Assembly: GCA_023313575.1 (NCBI GenBank)
Contig: JAJTTP010000016.1
Coordinates: 828,308 to 892,307 of the forward strand
Length of the DNA stretch: 64,000 nt
Direction: 5' to 3'
Source of the DNA: Eutypella sp. D-1
Taxonomy: Eukaryota > Ascomycota > Sordariomycetes > Xylariales > Diatrypaceae
The notes below the pieces were generated by a model. The model was given only the letters and a program-made list of their open reading frames with translations. It made no database searches and was not told the origin of the DNA. Below are positions 43,761 to 54,226 of the stretch, piece after piece. The first letter of the stretch is position 1; every line of letters starts with the position of its first letter. The position numbers and the translations under genes are program-made.

Positions 43761-44378
43761 ATGGCCGATAAGCGAAGCCGCGATGTCTCAACGGATCTTC
43801 CAGGGTCCGGAGACAATCGCGCCAAGCGCCGAAAGATCACTAATTTGGTGATGCCTTCCGGGATCGGCGAAGTTATCCGTGATGGCCAGCTCATGGCCTA
43901 CTATAACAAACGTGGCCCCACCGATGCCGATTTCGCATCGGCATCTCACCTATCTACAGAAGGCATGGCAAGTGATGAGGCCATGTTCAGGGAGCAGGTC
44001 GAGGGGTTTATCGAAAGATCTAAGACCCGGGGCAAGTTTGGACCAGTTGCGTTTAAGTTTGTCTCCGTGCCGCCTGGCGTCCACCCGCCTTCAGGCACCT
44101 TGGAGAGTGCTGCTCCGGACGGTACCCCAGGTGGTGAAGGTGGTACCGTGGCCATTGCTGAAAACGCCCCAAGTGGCTCAGACGGTGCATTCGGTCAAGG
44201 GAAGTTGGTGAGGATGAACCCCAAAGCCCACCTGCGCCGAGGGGCCAGGCTTGCCGGTCTCCACGGCCTTCGCGGGGCCAAGCCGGCCGGCGGCCTCGAC
44301 AAGCTGCCGCCCGCGAAGCTCAAGAAGCTCGCCGACGCCGCCGCCCGCGCGGAAGTGGCTGCCCCCGATACCACCTAG
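43761..44378 (+). CDS. Family B protein, copy 2 (basic, NLS-bearing, unknown)
   Basis: A 205-residue single-exon protein with a start context of CAAGATGGCC. The N-terminus has a bipartite-like basic cluster (RAKRRKITN). The core matches copy 1: TNLVMPSGIGEVIRDGQ, RGPTDADF, TEGMASDEA, GFIERSK, VAFKFVSVPPG, NPKAHLRRGARL. An insertion of about 50 Gly/Ser/Pro-rich residues separates the VAFKF block from the NPKAHLRRG block, where copy 1 has them adjacent. Copy 1 has its low-complexity stretch after that block instead. The C-terminus is Ala/Lys-rich (PPAKLKKLADAAARA). Both copies are intact while their divergent family-A partners are broken. Confidence 0.75.
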   Translation: MADKRSRDVSTDLPGSGDNRAKRRKITNLVMPSGIGEVIRDGQLMAYYNKRGPTDADFASASHLSTEGMASDEAMFREQVEGFIERSKTRGKFGPVAFKFVSVPPGVHPPSGTLESAAPDGTPGGEGGTVAIAENAPSGSDGAFGQGKLVRMNPKAHLRRGARLAGLHGLRGAKPAGGLDKLPPAKLKKLADAAARAEVAAPDTT

Positions 44379-45004
44379 GGCGACGTTGAGAGAGGGAGCC
44401 GCGAAGACTTGCCTTTCGAGGATGACTTGCATGATACTGACCTGATCTAAGGGCTATGAGATGAAGTGAAACTCGGGCCTGCCTAGCACGGTGTGAAGCG
44501 GATGGATGGTGATGGGGAAATACCTTAGATAGAGGTCCGTAACTAGTGAATAGTATCTCGTACTAACCCACCTTGGGTCATCTTCAAGCGAACGTAGTCT
44601 GTCATTGATGTCTTGACCCTTGGCGTGCACTGCCGTCAATAAGCAGCTACCAGTGGTCTCAGGTCGTAGGCTGTTCTAGACATAAGCATGAAGATCCTCG
44701 TCAAACCAGTGGGAAGGCCATTTCCCTATGTCTTGACCTATCTTGAGAACCTATGTCCCCATCACAGCTACCAGTTCCATGGGTCCGTGTACCTCATGCA
44801 GTTGACCGTCCCGACTAAGTGATGTCACCTGCTCGTTGCATCCTAATCTTCACCATCGACAGTGCCAGTTTCAACGGGTGGATTGTGCCAATTTATACTA
44901 TGCCCCAAATCTGCCCCGACACCCATTCCCCGTCACTGCGGGCTACTTGAAGCATGCCAGTATCATCTGGCGTCGCTCCGCCGTAAACCGTGGTTATATA
45001 CGAG
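44379..45004. other. Intergenic leading into the satellite
   Basis: No gene seen. Its 3' part already shows the AT-rich spacer type that separates satellite units. Confidence 0.45.
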
Positions 45005-46245
45005 GTCTTAGATGCTACTCACTTTTTCACACCCATAACCCACGATCCTACTCACTTTGTAAGAATATTCGTATCAATTTAAGGAAACATTGTAGGGCCT
45101 AAAGGCATATAGAGATATTAATAGTGTCCACTGCGCTATTTAAGGCCAGAGTCTTATCATGGGAGAATAAGGCTATACAGATATACAGCTATCGGCATAC
45201 GGTAAGATGCTACTCACCTTTTCACACCCAAAATCCACGATCCTACTCACTTCATTAAAATATTTATATCAATTCAGAGACGCACCCTGGGGATCACTTC
45301 CATACAGGGATATTCGTAATGGTCACTGGGCTATGTAAGGCTGGAGCTTCATTGCCGGCGGTCCGGGTTTCAAAGATATATAGTTATCGGTATACCATAC
45401 GATGCTACTCACTATTTTGCACCCAAAACCCACGATGCTACTCACTTTACGAGAATAATAATATCAATTTAAGGACGCGCCCTGCGAGTATGTGGGTATA
45501 GCGATATACGCAATGGCTACTAGATACCGGAGTCTCGTCGTCGGTAGTTTAAGTTCTAATGATATATAGCTATCTGTATGCGGTAAGATGCTACTCACTA
45601 TTTCCCACCCAAAACATGCGATGCTACTCATTTTAATAAATAATTCAAAACAATTACAGATAACGCCGTACGGGTTAGCGGCTACCGTAGGAACCATCGT
45701 GCATGGCTGCGCTACATTATACGATGACTTGGATTGATATTTCTAACTGTAGCGTATAGAAACCGGTATTAACATAGTAACAGATATTACCTACCTTTCC
45801 CCACCTATGATAGTCGATATTACTCACTTAACGGAATAAACCATATTAATTCAGGTCGCGGAGATAAGAATGAAAGGGGTTCAACTAAATTCGCACCGTC
45901 CACGTAACTACATAATGTACTAATGCCCTTTTCCTCAGCCTTTATATCGGTGAGAAATAGGTGTCGGCATAATATGAGATGTTACTCACTATATGCCACC
46001 TTAAACATAAGATATTACTCATTTTCAGGAATAATTCGAAACAATTTCACATCCTGTCCTTTGGCCTAATAGGGTGCATGGTAATTCCAAATGGCTATTT
46101 CCGTACACAATACTAAGCTTTGCCGGCGTCAACGTCGACCATGCTTACATTGAGATGTTACCCGCGGTTTCACACCAAAAGTGGCAATATTACTCGCTAA
46201 ACCGAATAAATCGTATCAACTCGAGGGTGCATCTTCTAGCTAACC
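45005..46245 (+). repeat. Satellite of about 195 bp, forward array, 7 copies
   Basis: The unit core is GATGCTACTCACT, then about 22 bp including CACACCCAAAACCCAC, then GATGCTACTCACT again, followed by an AT-rich spacer with ATATCAATTTAAGG. Cores begin near 45012, 45204, 45400, 45588, 45786, 45980 and 46154, spaced 172-198 bp. The first four are well preserved. The last three carry mainly C-to-T changes (GATATTAC, GATGTTAC). No open frame spans it. Confidence 0.88.
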
Positions 46246-47039
46246 AGAGCCCATAGCAATTACAAGCTGCTCATGCGGCACAGTATGCCGGGTTGGCACT
46301 TATCCCGGCATCGTGGCTGTGTGAAATGGCTATGTCCAGCGCTGAAGATCTGCCCGCTGTTCACACTTAACCAGCGATCGCCGGGGGAACCAACACGTGA
46401 GACGTAGCAGCTGGTTGCAATACCTTCCTGGGTGCAGCAGTAGTCAATCCACTGACTTCCCGGATGGCAATATAGCCCGGAAGAGACGTCGCCCAATTCA
46501 TGCACTTACTAGACGGTGATATTTACAGGTCTTGCCAATATAGGGAAACAGTCACCAGTCTGTAGCTGTCGTTTTCCCAGCTCCTTCGCGAGTGAGGCTA
46601 TTTAAGATTATGGACGACATGGCCGACAACTGGGATAGGCATATAATAATGGCATGGAGGCGTATGCATTGCGATTGGGCTGATTGCATGCCCTGTTACA
46701 TGCAGTAAGTGATGCTATTCACTAAGGGTTGACGGGCGGACTACTCGATGGTGTATGTATCTAGTCGCATCCACTAATGTTAACACTAGTTAGGGCATGT
46801 TAGCGGGAGCTACTCGCTATAGCATGCCCCACTAGTTTGATGTTAAGGGGGTGCTAGTGGATGGGGTATGTAGACTTTCACGACCATTAAGGCTGCTCTG
46901 GTTAAGGCATGCTAAAGGGGAGCTACTCGCTAAAGCATGCCACATTAGCAGGTTGTTAGGGGCGTTAGTGGATGGGGTATGTATACTTGCTACCTTTTAC
47001 TATGCACCTCGTAATAAAACGTCACTTTCTGGTAAAGGT
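46246..47039. repeat. Spacer with a repeat of about 113 bp and GGCATGCTA hairpins
   Basis: No gene. Two clear copies of a unit containing GAGCTACTCGCT begin at 46807 and 46920 (113 bp apart). Each carries an inverted pair, GGCATGTTA or GGCATGCTA with TAGCATGCC or AAGCATGCC, that can fold into a hairpin, and each ends in GTGGATGGGGTATGTA. A third, degraded copy lies upstream at about 46690-46760. It sits between the two oppositely oriented satellite arrays. Confidence 0.7.
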
Positions 47040-50000
47040 ATATTATTACATGGTGAAACTATATATTGATATCACTGGCGTTTAACGCTGAGTCGAACCA
47101 TGTAGTCACTGTATATAAAAAGGTGAATTATAAGTTGTTACGACTTAATAAATGTACGGAGTAATATCGGCTAGTAGCCAGTAAAAGTGCGGGTAATATC
47201 CCCGAGGGTTTATTATTATATACCAGGCTTTATATAATCCCGTTAAGTATAAACACCATGCCGTTTTAAAGCGGCTTATATGCTGATTTAAATAACGTTT
47301 TATTTTAATTTATAAATGCTTTACTTAATTTTAACTAATTTATTTACGATATGAAGTAATTTCGAGTAATATACGGAAAATGTAGCAATAATATCGTACA
47401 TAATATAAATAGCTATATATACCGTAATACTTAATTTATTTAAGCTAAATTTATTTAAATTACCCGTAAACCGATACTGTATTTAATTATTTATAACTAA
47501 ATCGATAATATGCACTTTTTAAATTAAGCCGATTTAATTTATAAAGTGGGTAATATCGTAGGTTTTAAGTAGGGAGAAGTGAATAATATCTTTTTTTCTT
47601 ACGATTGCTTTTATACTTTATATTTTACGTTTTCCCGGCTAAATATCCAGTTTATCGATATATTAATGCCTGGCGTAAATATTAGCTATGTCTTAAGGGG
47701 TGTAAATAGGCGGCCCGAATTACGGCGAATTATTTATTAAAGTAAGTAGCATCGCCGGTTTTAAGTGTGAAAAAGTAAATAATATCTCCCGGATATAAAT
47801 ACGTTATTATAACGTAAAGTATTTACTTATCCCGTTATACTTATATTAATAAAATAGGTAATTTATAAACGTATATTACGTTATATACTATATGGTATAA
47901 AAAAATATCCTTAAATTATGGTAAATTATTTAATAAAATAAGTAATATCGCTTATTTTAAATACGGCAAAGTAAGTAATGTTTATAACTAATAAATAAGT
48001 TATTATAAAGTTAAATGCTTAATTATTTTAACATATTTATATCGTTAAAATAAAGAATTAATAAGCGTATATTATAATATATTTCGGGAGGTTAAAGTTA
48101 TTATTTTTAAATTATAATAAATTATTTATTAAAGTAAATAGCTATATAAGCTTCGGGTGTGAAAAAGTAAGTAGCATTTCCGATAAGTTAATAAGCCGTT
48201 ATATTATTATAACCTTATTTATTTTTTTACAGTTTATTCGGGCGTATTAAGCATTAACCGTGTAATTTATTACTTAATGCTTTTACCGTCCGAAGGCGCG
48301 GCCGAATTAATGCGAATTATTTATTAAAATAAATAATATCGTAGGTTTTAAGTAGGAAAAAGTAAGTAGCATTTTTTAAGTATTACATTATTACCGATAT
48401 AAGGTAAGATATTAAGCGGTATATTATGGCGCTGGCATATTAAGGTTTATTACGTAATATTATAACATATCTCGGCTTAGCTTTTACCGTTATATTTAAT
48501 TTATTTAAGTTTGCTTTTATTTATTAAAGCGTTTTTTTAAGCCGGGGAGCAGCTAGATTAAGGTAAATAGTTATAAAAGCATTATAAGACCTTATTTTAT
48601 TTGAAAATTATATAACGTTAATGCTTTAATGTAATTATTTTTATAAATTAGTAATAGCATACGTTAAAATATTTTATTAGCCCTTAAAGCACGGGCGAAC
48701 TTTATATTTTCGTTAGGAATAATTAAAATGGTTTAAAAATATAATAATAATAAATATACCTTTTTTTATTATAAGGCTAAAAGCTTATAAGGCGTATTAC
48801 GTAACAGCGTATCCCGTTTAATAATAAAAGGTATGGTTAAATTAATATAAATTTTTTCCTTAATAAATAAAATTATAAATATTAAGTGGGTAAAAGTAAG
48901 TAATATTTTAACTTATAATAAAATACTGTTATAATATAAGTTTATTAGTTAAATTAAAAAACTTAAAGGTGGTAATAGCTTAATAAATATAATATTTAAT
49001 GGTATATTATAATCCCCGATATACTGTCCCGCTGAATTAATTAAAATTAGTTAATAAAGTAAGTAATATTATAGGTTTTAAGTGGGGAAAAGTAAGTAGC
49101 ATTTTACGATAAATAAAATATTAATACATTTTTAATTTTTATAAGTAAGCTGTTATGTATATATGGAAGGATAGCTTACGTTATATAATATTTAATGGTA
49201 TATTTTAGTTTTTAATAGCGGGTTTTACTGGATTAATCCGAATTAATCCTTATACTGAGTAGCATCCCAGGTTATTAGTGGTAAAAAGTGAGTAGCATCT
49301 TACACCAAACGAAATGCCATTACAGGTTCACCTTTACGGGTAGGCTATCGCTTATATAGCTATGGATAGCGCGTTTAATCCATTATTTAATGGCATATAT
49401 TAGCCCTTTATATCTGGCCTTGCTGGATTAATTCGAATTAATTACTAAAGTGAGTAACATCCTAAGTTTTTAGTGGGAATAAGTGAGTAGCATCTTACGC
49501 TAAATAAAGTGCTAATACAGCTTCAGTTCTTTTAAGTAGGTTATTATGATTATAAGTAATGATAATAAATCGTTTATATTATTAAATGGTATATTTAGCT
49601 ACTTAATATAAGGGCCTGTTAGATTAATTAAAATTAATTCCTAAAATGAGTAGCATCGTAGGTTTTCGGTAGGGAAAAATAAATAGCATCTTACGATATA
49701 CATATGGTGCCCGAGCGGCAGCCCGATGTGTAAACTTTAGTACGTTTTTCTTAAAGGTAGCCGACTAGCTGCAAAGTATAATAATTTATTCGATATGCGT
49801 ATATTTAGCCTAGGTGAATTACTTTAAATTATTTACTTTACTAAGTAAGATCCCGGGATTTAAGTGTAAAAAAGTAAGTAGCATTTTATCCGGTACGAAA
49901 TTTCGTTTAGGTTTAAGTTTATGCGTAAACCTCGGTATTTATTTATAAATAGTAACTAAGTGGTTATAAAGTATTTTAATTTATTCGTTTTGTTTAAAAG

Positions 50001-50100
50001 CTGCTCGGCCGAATTATCCTGAATTATTTACTAAAGTAAGTAAGATCGGGGGTTATGGGTGGGAATAAATAAGTAATATCTCGGATAGGCGATAACTGCA
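47040..50100 (-). repeat. AT-rich RIP-like block holding the inverted satellite array
   Basis: 3 kb of strongly AT-rich, TpA-rich sequence with no coding potential. Reverse-complement copies of the 45-kb satellite core (AGTAGCATC, then GGTTTTAAGTG, then AAGTAAGTAGCATC) recur near 47545, 47738, 47932, 48137, 48325, 48870, 49055, 49254, 49446, 49642, 49839 and 50032, mostly 190-198 bp apart. Most changes from the forward-array consensus are C-to-T or G-to-A, as expected of RIP. Copies at 49.2-49.7 kb are the best preserved; those at 47.5-48.9 kb are the most degraded. One or two copies between 48.4 and 48.8 kb are unrecognisable. Confidence 0.85.
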
Positions 50101-52401
50101 TGTTAGCTATTCCACGGCATTTGTTTAATAAAAGATTATTTGTAAACACCTTTGGTATGATATAGAAGTTAGTATTAGTGTTGCGGCCTATATAGCTTAG
50201 GATACCATCTGGAGCCGCGACCAGACATGCAGCCTAGTTATTAACTTTACGATGTCTACCGTGTGCTGAGGCACTCACGATGTTAAGACCGATAACGAAC
50301 CACACAATGTCAAGCTAGAATGGTCGGTACGGATATCACCGTAATGAAGCCCGTCACATAAAGCATGGAGAACCCCGGCCTCCACAGTTACCGGTGAACT
50401 GGGCCAGCAAAGGCAAGGTTGTCTCATCTCAGTCTATTCACTGACGAAACGTGAACGCAGAGCTGACCGTAGATCCGAACCTCGAATATGGTGTGAGTCA
50501 TCACTGCCAGTAGGCCTGGAACGAAGATCGTTACGGTGAATGCCTAGCTTTGGATAGACCCAGGCGTGACTAGGCGGGGCCACCAACCGTTGCACGGTTG
50601 CATGCGACCATATTTAACGAGATTCCGTCAGTCCAGACGCCATAGTGAAGACACGTCGGGCGTCGAATACAGTTAATCTCCGAGCATATTAGCGGTATTA
50701 ACGCGTTAAGCTCGTGCATAGCAGTGGGGCGGCAAAACTTTGCATGAAGCAATTTAGGTCGAGTGTATCCCGTGTAAAACGTTTCAGTTAGGTATACCGG
50801 CCGGTAATTGGATTAAAAGTCAGTACACGGTAAATGCAGTAAACTCGCAAAGCGTTTAGGATATACATCAGATGCTAAATAGGATCGGGCATATTATATA
50901 AAAAGGTCGAGCCTGGATATAATCCTAAACTCAGTTAAGGACTCACTGGGCGGAGCGGCATGGCAACGTAAAAAGCAACTTACGAAAGCTTAATGATGCG
51001 GCGTTATTATAGGACAGCCAAGGCCACGAAGACGTTATTAAAGGTAGATCAGCCCGTCTATAACGTGATGCCGGGAGTAGTTTCTTCAGGCAAAGTGAGG
51101 AGGCTGTGGGAGAACCCACGCCTAATTTCGGACGCATCCGAACGTCCCAGGTAGATGGTAGCACTAAAATACAGGGTCCTGCTCCACGACCGTGCATCAA
51201 GATAGCCATCGGACCGCGTGGCCCTGATGTGCAGGGAATGCATAATCAGAAAGGGCTCAACCCTGGTGGCAAATACCCGTACACAGAACCCGGTAGGCAT
51301 AGTGAGCACGTCGGAGGGCAAAATGATAATCGCCGAAGGTGATGTCCATAGATGCCCTAACCTTGTATCACTGACGCACATAGGGCTTAGTTACAAGCAT
51401 GATGAACGGGGTACCTGATGGCTATGCTGACGTCTGGTGATCCAAGCCTCGTGGGGATATCGCGGGGAGAGGCTGTACAGGCTGGAGGGCCACAACCTGT
51501 TACACTACTGGCGCAAAGACACGTCATCTCGTGGACAGCGTACGTGAAGGTAAGGTCAGAGCCTCTAATGAAGGCTTCAATCATCTTAGCAAGTAAACAG
51601 TTGATCCAGCGGATGGCGACTAAATTAGCCTGCCATCATGTCACGAAGCCTTTCACGGTCGATATCGGAAAGCAGCTGCTCAGCCAGTGGACGTCCGCTG
51701 GATCGGCCAGCATGCATACGCATCAACTTGCCCAAGGATGCGTTCTAACGCGTTCAAAAGACACACGAAGTCATGGCGAAAGTCGCTGCGCTGCTGGCTG
51801 AACGCGTCGTGGGGCATGCTGTAAATAGCACCATGTGACGGGAAGATCCATAATTGCAACGTGATAACGAACCCGGTTACTACAACTACAGGCCGTCTTA
51901 ATGCCCATCATAACCGTACATGCCCAGACTTCCCCTCCACGTCCTGATAAATCATTGTAAACCCAGTTAAAAGCCGTCATGCTTAGTCGAGGATCTTCAA
52001 GAGATCCTAAGCTCGAAGCACTACCAAGCGGAGAGCTGTGCAACGATGGCGAATCTCGGTCGGTGTTCAGGTGCTTACTGGTCTTGGCGTAGTTGACAGA
52101 ACCTGCATGCATTGAGCCGTCATACACAGCAGGTGTTCTGGGATTGATCGCGCGATTACTTTGTAGCATTTAACCTTGCCGGCTTACCCTTCCATGAACT
52201 TGGGGATACTAAATATGCAGCTAACAGTAGATAAGAAGCGAAGCGGATTGTTTATTAAAGGTCTGCTTGATACACGAAATCTACTCGAAACCCTGGGCGT
52301 AGAACGACTAGCTACATAAGCCCACCTCCAGTCTCCCAGAAACCACCGTGCTCGTGTTCCTTCCGGACCGGACGCTCGATTAGACATTACCAGCTTGAAA
52401 C
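50101..52401. other. Gene-free 2.3 kb, possibly old degraded element
   Basis: Base composition returns to normal at about 50.1 kb. Opposite-strand frames at 50943-51801 overlap and have no domain. A segment at 51793-51900 (GCTGAACGCGTCGTG, then CGAACCCGGTTACTACA) recurs at 54349-54435 on the other side of the FAD gene. No gene is supported. Confidence 0.45.
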
Positions 52402-53817
52402 CTAATGAAGTGATGCCAGCAGAATGGGGATGATGTAGTCATCAGTATACTTCCACAGAAGACTCGAATCCATGGTGTGCCAGGCCAATCCATTGTAAAA
52501 AGTATTCCTCTGTCCATTAAGCGCATAGAGCTTTTTGTAGAAACCATCCTTGATGGCTTCCTTCGAGACCATGAAGTTGAACGGGGCGTGGTTTACGTAT
52601 TTCGCGAATTCAGGGGTCGTCACCGGCAACCCATTCGCCTTCTGGTAACGTTGTATGATTGCGACGATATCGGCCTTGACTTTCTCATCTGGAATCGGTT
52701 TCGGGCTACCGTAGTACACATGGAGCAGGCCCCCGCCAATGGGAAGTGGGATGGCGGCGTAGATGCCGGGTAGTTTCGGGACGTTGAATCGTTGACCCGG
52801 CTGAAGGTTGAGGATCGAGGTGTTGACGTTGTTGATGCCCGTGTTCCGAAGAAGAGCAGCGTAATACCCGTTGACGTAGAATTGCCCGAAGAGGTGGGAC
52901 TCATCCGCCGACAGATCATATCCGGCCAGCTTCTCGGGGAGGGGTGGGACCGTTGACAGCAGCTTCTTGGCAATCACGAGTTTGGGACCAGTCGGTGTGC
53001 AGATTGCCACGCGGACCTCCTCCGGGCAGGACCGATCCATCGCGGTGACAGTAGAGTTCAGAAGGATATTCTCCCAGCCCAGGAACGCGGCGGCCTTTTG
53101 GTACAATTCCATGGTATGGTGGTGTTCTGTGGTGAGGAAGCCCTTGATCTGACTGTTGACTGCCTCCGCGCTGAGGTACTTGAATACGTACAACGTGCTG
53201 ATATCGAGCAGGGGTACGGCACCTTGGATGACAGCGAAAACCCGGGGTACTAGGTCCTCCAGCCCATACTTGGCGACAAAGTCTCCGAATGGTAGCAGCA
53301 GGTCAGGAGCGACAGGATAACTCATGTTGAAGCTGCCCTGCAACTCCGGATACTTGCTTTGCTGGCCTAGGTACGTAGCTAAAGCATTCTGCAGTTTCGC
53401 AACATCTGGTGCGGGGAAGTTGGTCACTTTTCCGGTAGAGAAGTCGACGTATCTTTGGACACCCGGTTCTTGGAAGGGGATGAGTGACAGGTTGAATCGG
53501 TCAAAGTAGGCGCGGACTGTCTCGGTGTGGGCAAACGTGGCAACCCCCAGGTCGAGGGCTACGCCGGATGGGTCAATGTAATCCTCCGCGTGGCCCCCAA
53601 TCGTAGCTTTCTTCTCGACGATGAGCACCGACTTATGGTGGTCCTTCAGTCGGACCGAGCTGTAGATTCCAGTGGAGCCGGCCCCGATGACAAGCACATC
53701 TCGCTTGATGATGTCACGTAGATTGTAGGAGGCAGGGTCCGTTGAGGCAGCGACAGCAGCACCGTAACAAACGGGCGAGATGGCAAGGGCGAATACGCCC
53801 AAAACGAGGGACAGCAT
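52402..53817 (-). CDS. Secreted FAD-dependent oxidoreductase, beta-cyclopiazonate-dehydrogenase-like
   Basis: An intronless 471-residue protein. The ATG at 53817 gives a clear signal peptide (LSLVLGVFALAISPVCYG). The frame stays open upstream but has no further ATG. The dinucleotide fold is DVLVIGAGSTGIYSSVRL (GxGxxG), followed by VLIVEKKATIGGHAEDY, the expected FAD-ribose acidic residue and GG motif. The C-terminus has the conserved YNGLAWHTMDSSLLWKYTDD. This resembles amine-oxidase-fold flavoenzymes such as beta-cyclopiazonate dehydrogenase, which occur in secondary metabolism and as orphan secreted oxidases. There is no other biosynthetic gene next to it. Conserved parts are intact although both sides are gene-free. 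Confidence 0.85.
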   Translation of the reverse strand: MLSLVLGVFALAISPVCYGAAVAASTDPASYNLRDIIKRDVLVIGAGSTGIYSSVRLKDHHKSVLIVEKKATIGGHAEDYIDPSGVALDLGVATFAHTETVRAYFDRFNLSLIPFQEPGVQRYVDFSTGKVTNFPAPDVAKLQNALATYLGQQSKYPELQGSFNMSYPVAPDLLLPFGDFVAKYGLEDLVPRVFAVIQGAVPLLDISTLYVFKYLSAEAVNSQIKGFLTTEHHHTMELYQKAAAFLGWENILLNSTVTAMDRSCPEEVRVAICTPTGPKLVIAKKLLSTVPPLPEKLAGYDLSADESHLFGQFYVNGYYAALLRNTGINNVNTSILNLQPGQRFNVPKLPGIYAAIPLPIGGGLLHVYYGSPKPIPDEKVKADIVAIIQRYQKANGLPVTTPEFAKYVNHAPFNFMVSKEAIKDGFYKKLYALNGQRNTFYNGLAWHTMDSSLLWKYTDDYIIPILLASLH

Positions 53818-54089
53818 GACTGGAGTGGACGTCAAGCGAGTGAACGTCGTCTGGCAAAGGCAGTGTGAGGATGCGAGGCTAAAACGTATGACACGAATGG
53901 GAGGTTCAGTGAGTGATAACGACACTACGTATGGACTTTATATGCTAGACTTAAGCATTAAGCGGGATTTTCGGATGCTGTGACGACAGTAGTCACAGCA
54001 CTTGAACTTGATATTGCCTAGTATGAATATAACGGTATTAATCCTTTGTGACGGGATACACCGCACCTCCGGATCTGCCGGAATCTGAC

Positions 54090-54226
54090 GGCATCCTCCG
54101 AACACGGGATATAAAGCCCACTTTACGCCGCGAGACAGTCCCATCACCGGGGCTAACGGAATCCTCCGAAAACGTGGATCTTAAGCCCACTTATCTACCG
54201 TCAGACACCCATATAATCGGGGCTCT
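54090..54226. repeat. 68-bp tandem duplication upstream of the FAD gene
   Basis: Two copies share ATCCTCCGAA (54093 and 54161), AAGCCCACTT, CAGACA/CAGTCC and ATCGGGGCT/ACCGGGGCT. The spacing is 68 bp. It lies 275-410 bp upstream of the minus-strand FAD oxidoreductase start, so it may be a duplicated promoter element; CGG-containing half-sites are present in each copy. Confidence 0.7.

Noticed and set aside
45005..50100. Regularly spaced repeats resembling a CRISPR array
   Set aside because: Spacing is about 195 bp with homologous spacers in a eukaryotic chromosome with TTAGGG telomeres; this is a satellite, not CRISPR.
47040..50100. A RIP-degraded transposon with coding domains
   Set aside because: No integrase, reverse transcriptase or transposase motif can be read in any frame, and the block is explained by satellite units plus AT decay.
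53818..53925. N-terminal extension of the FAD oxidoreductase to 53925
   Set aside because: The extension has no ATG (the codon at 53925 is GTG) and would bury the signal peptide.
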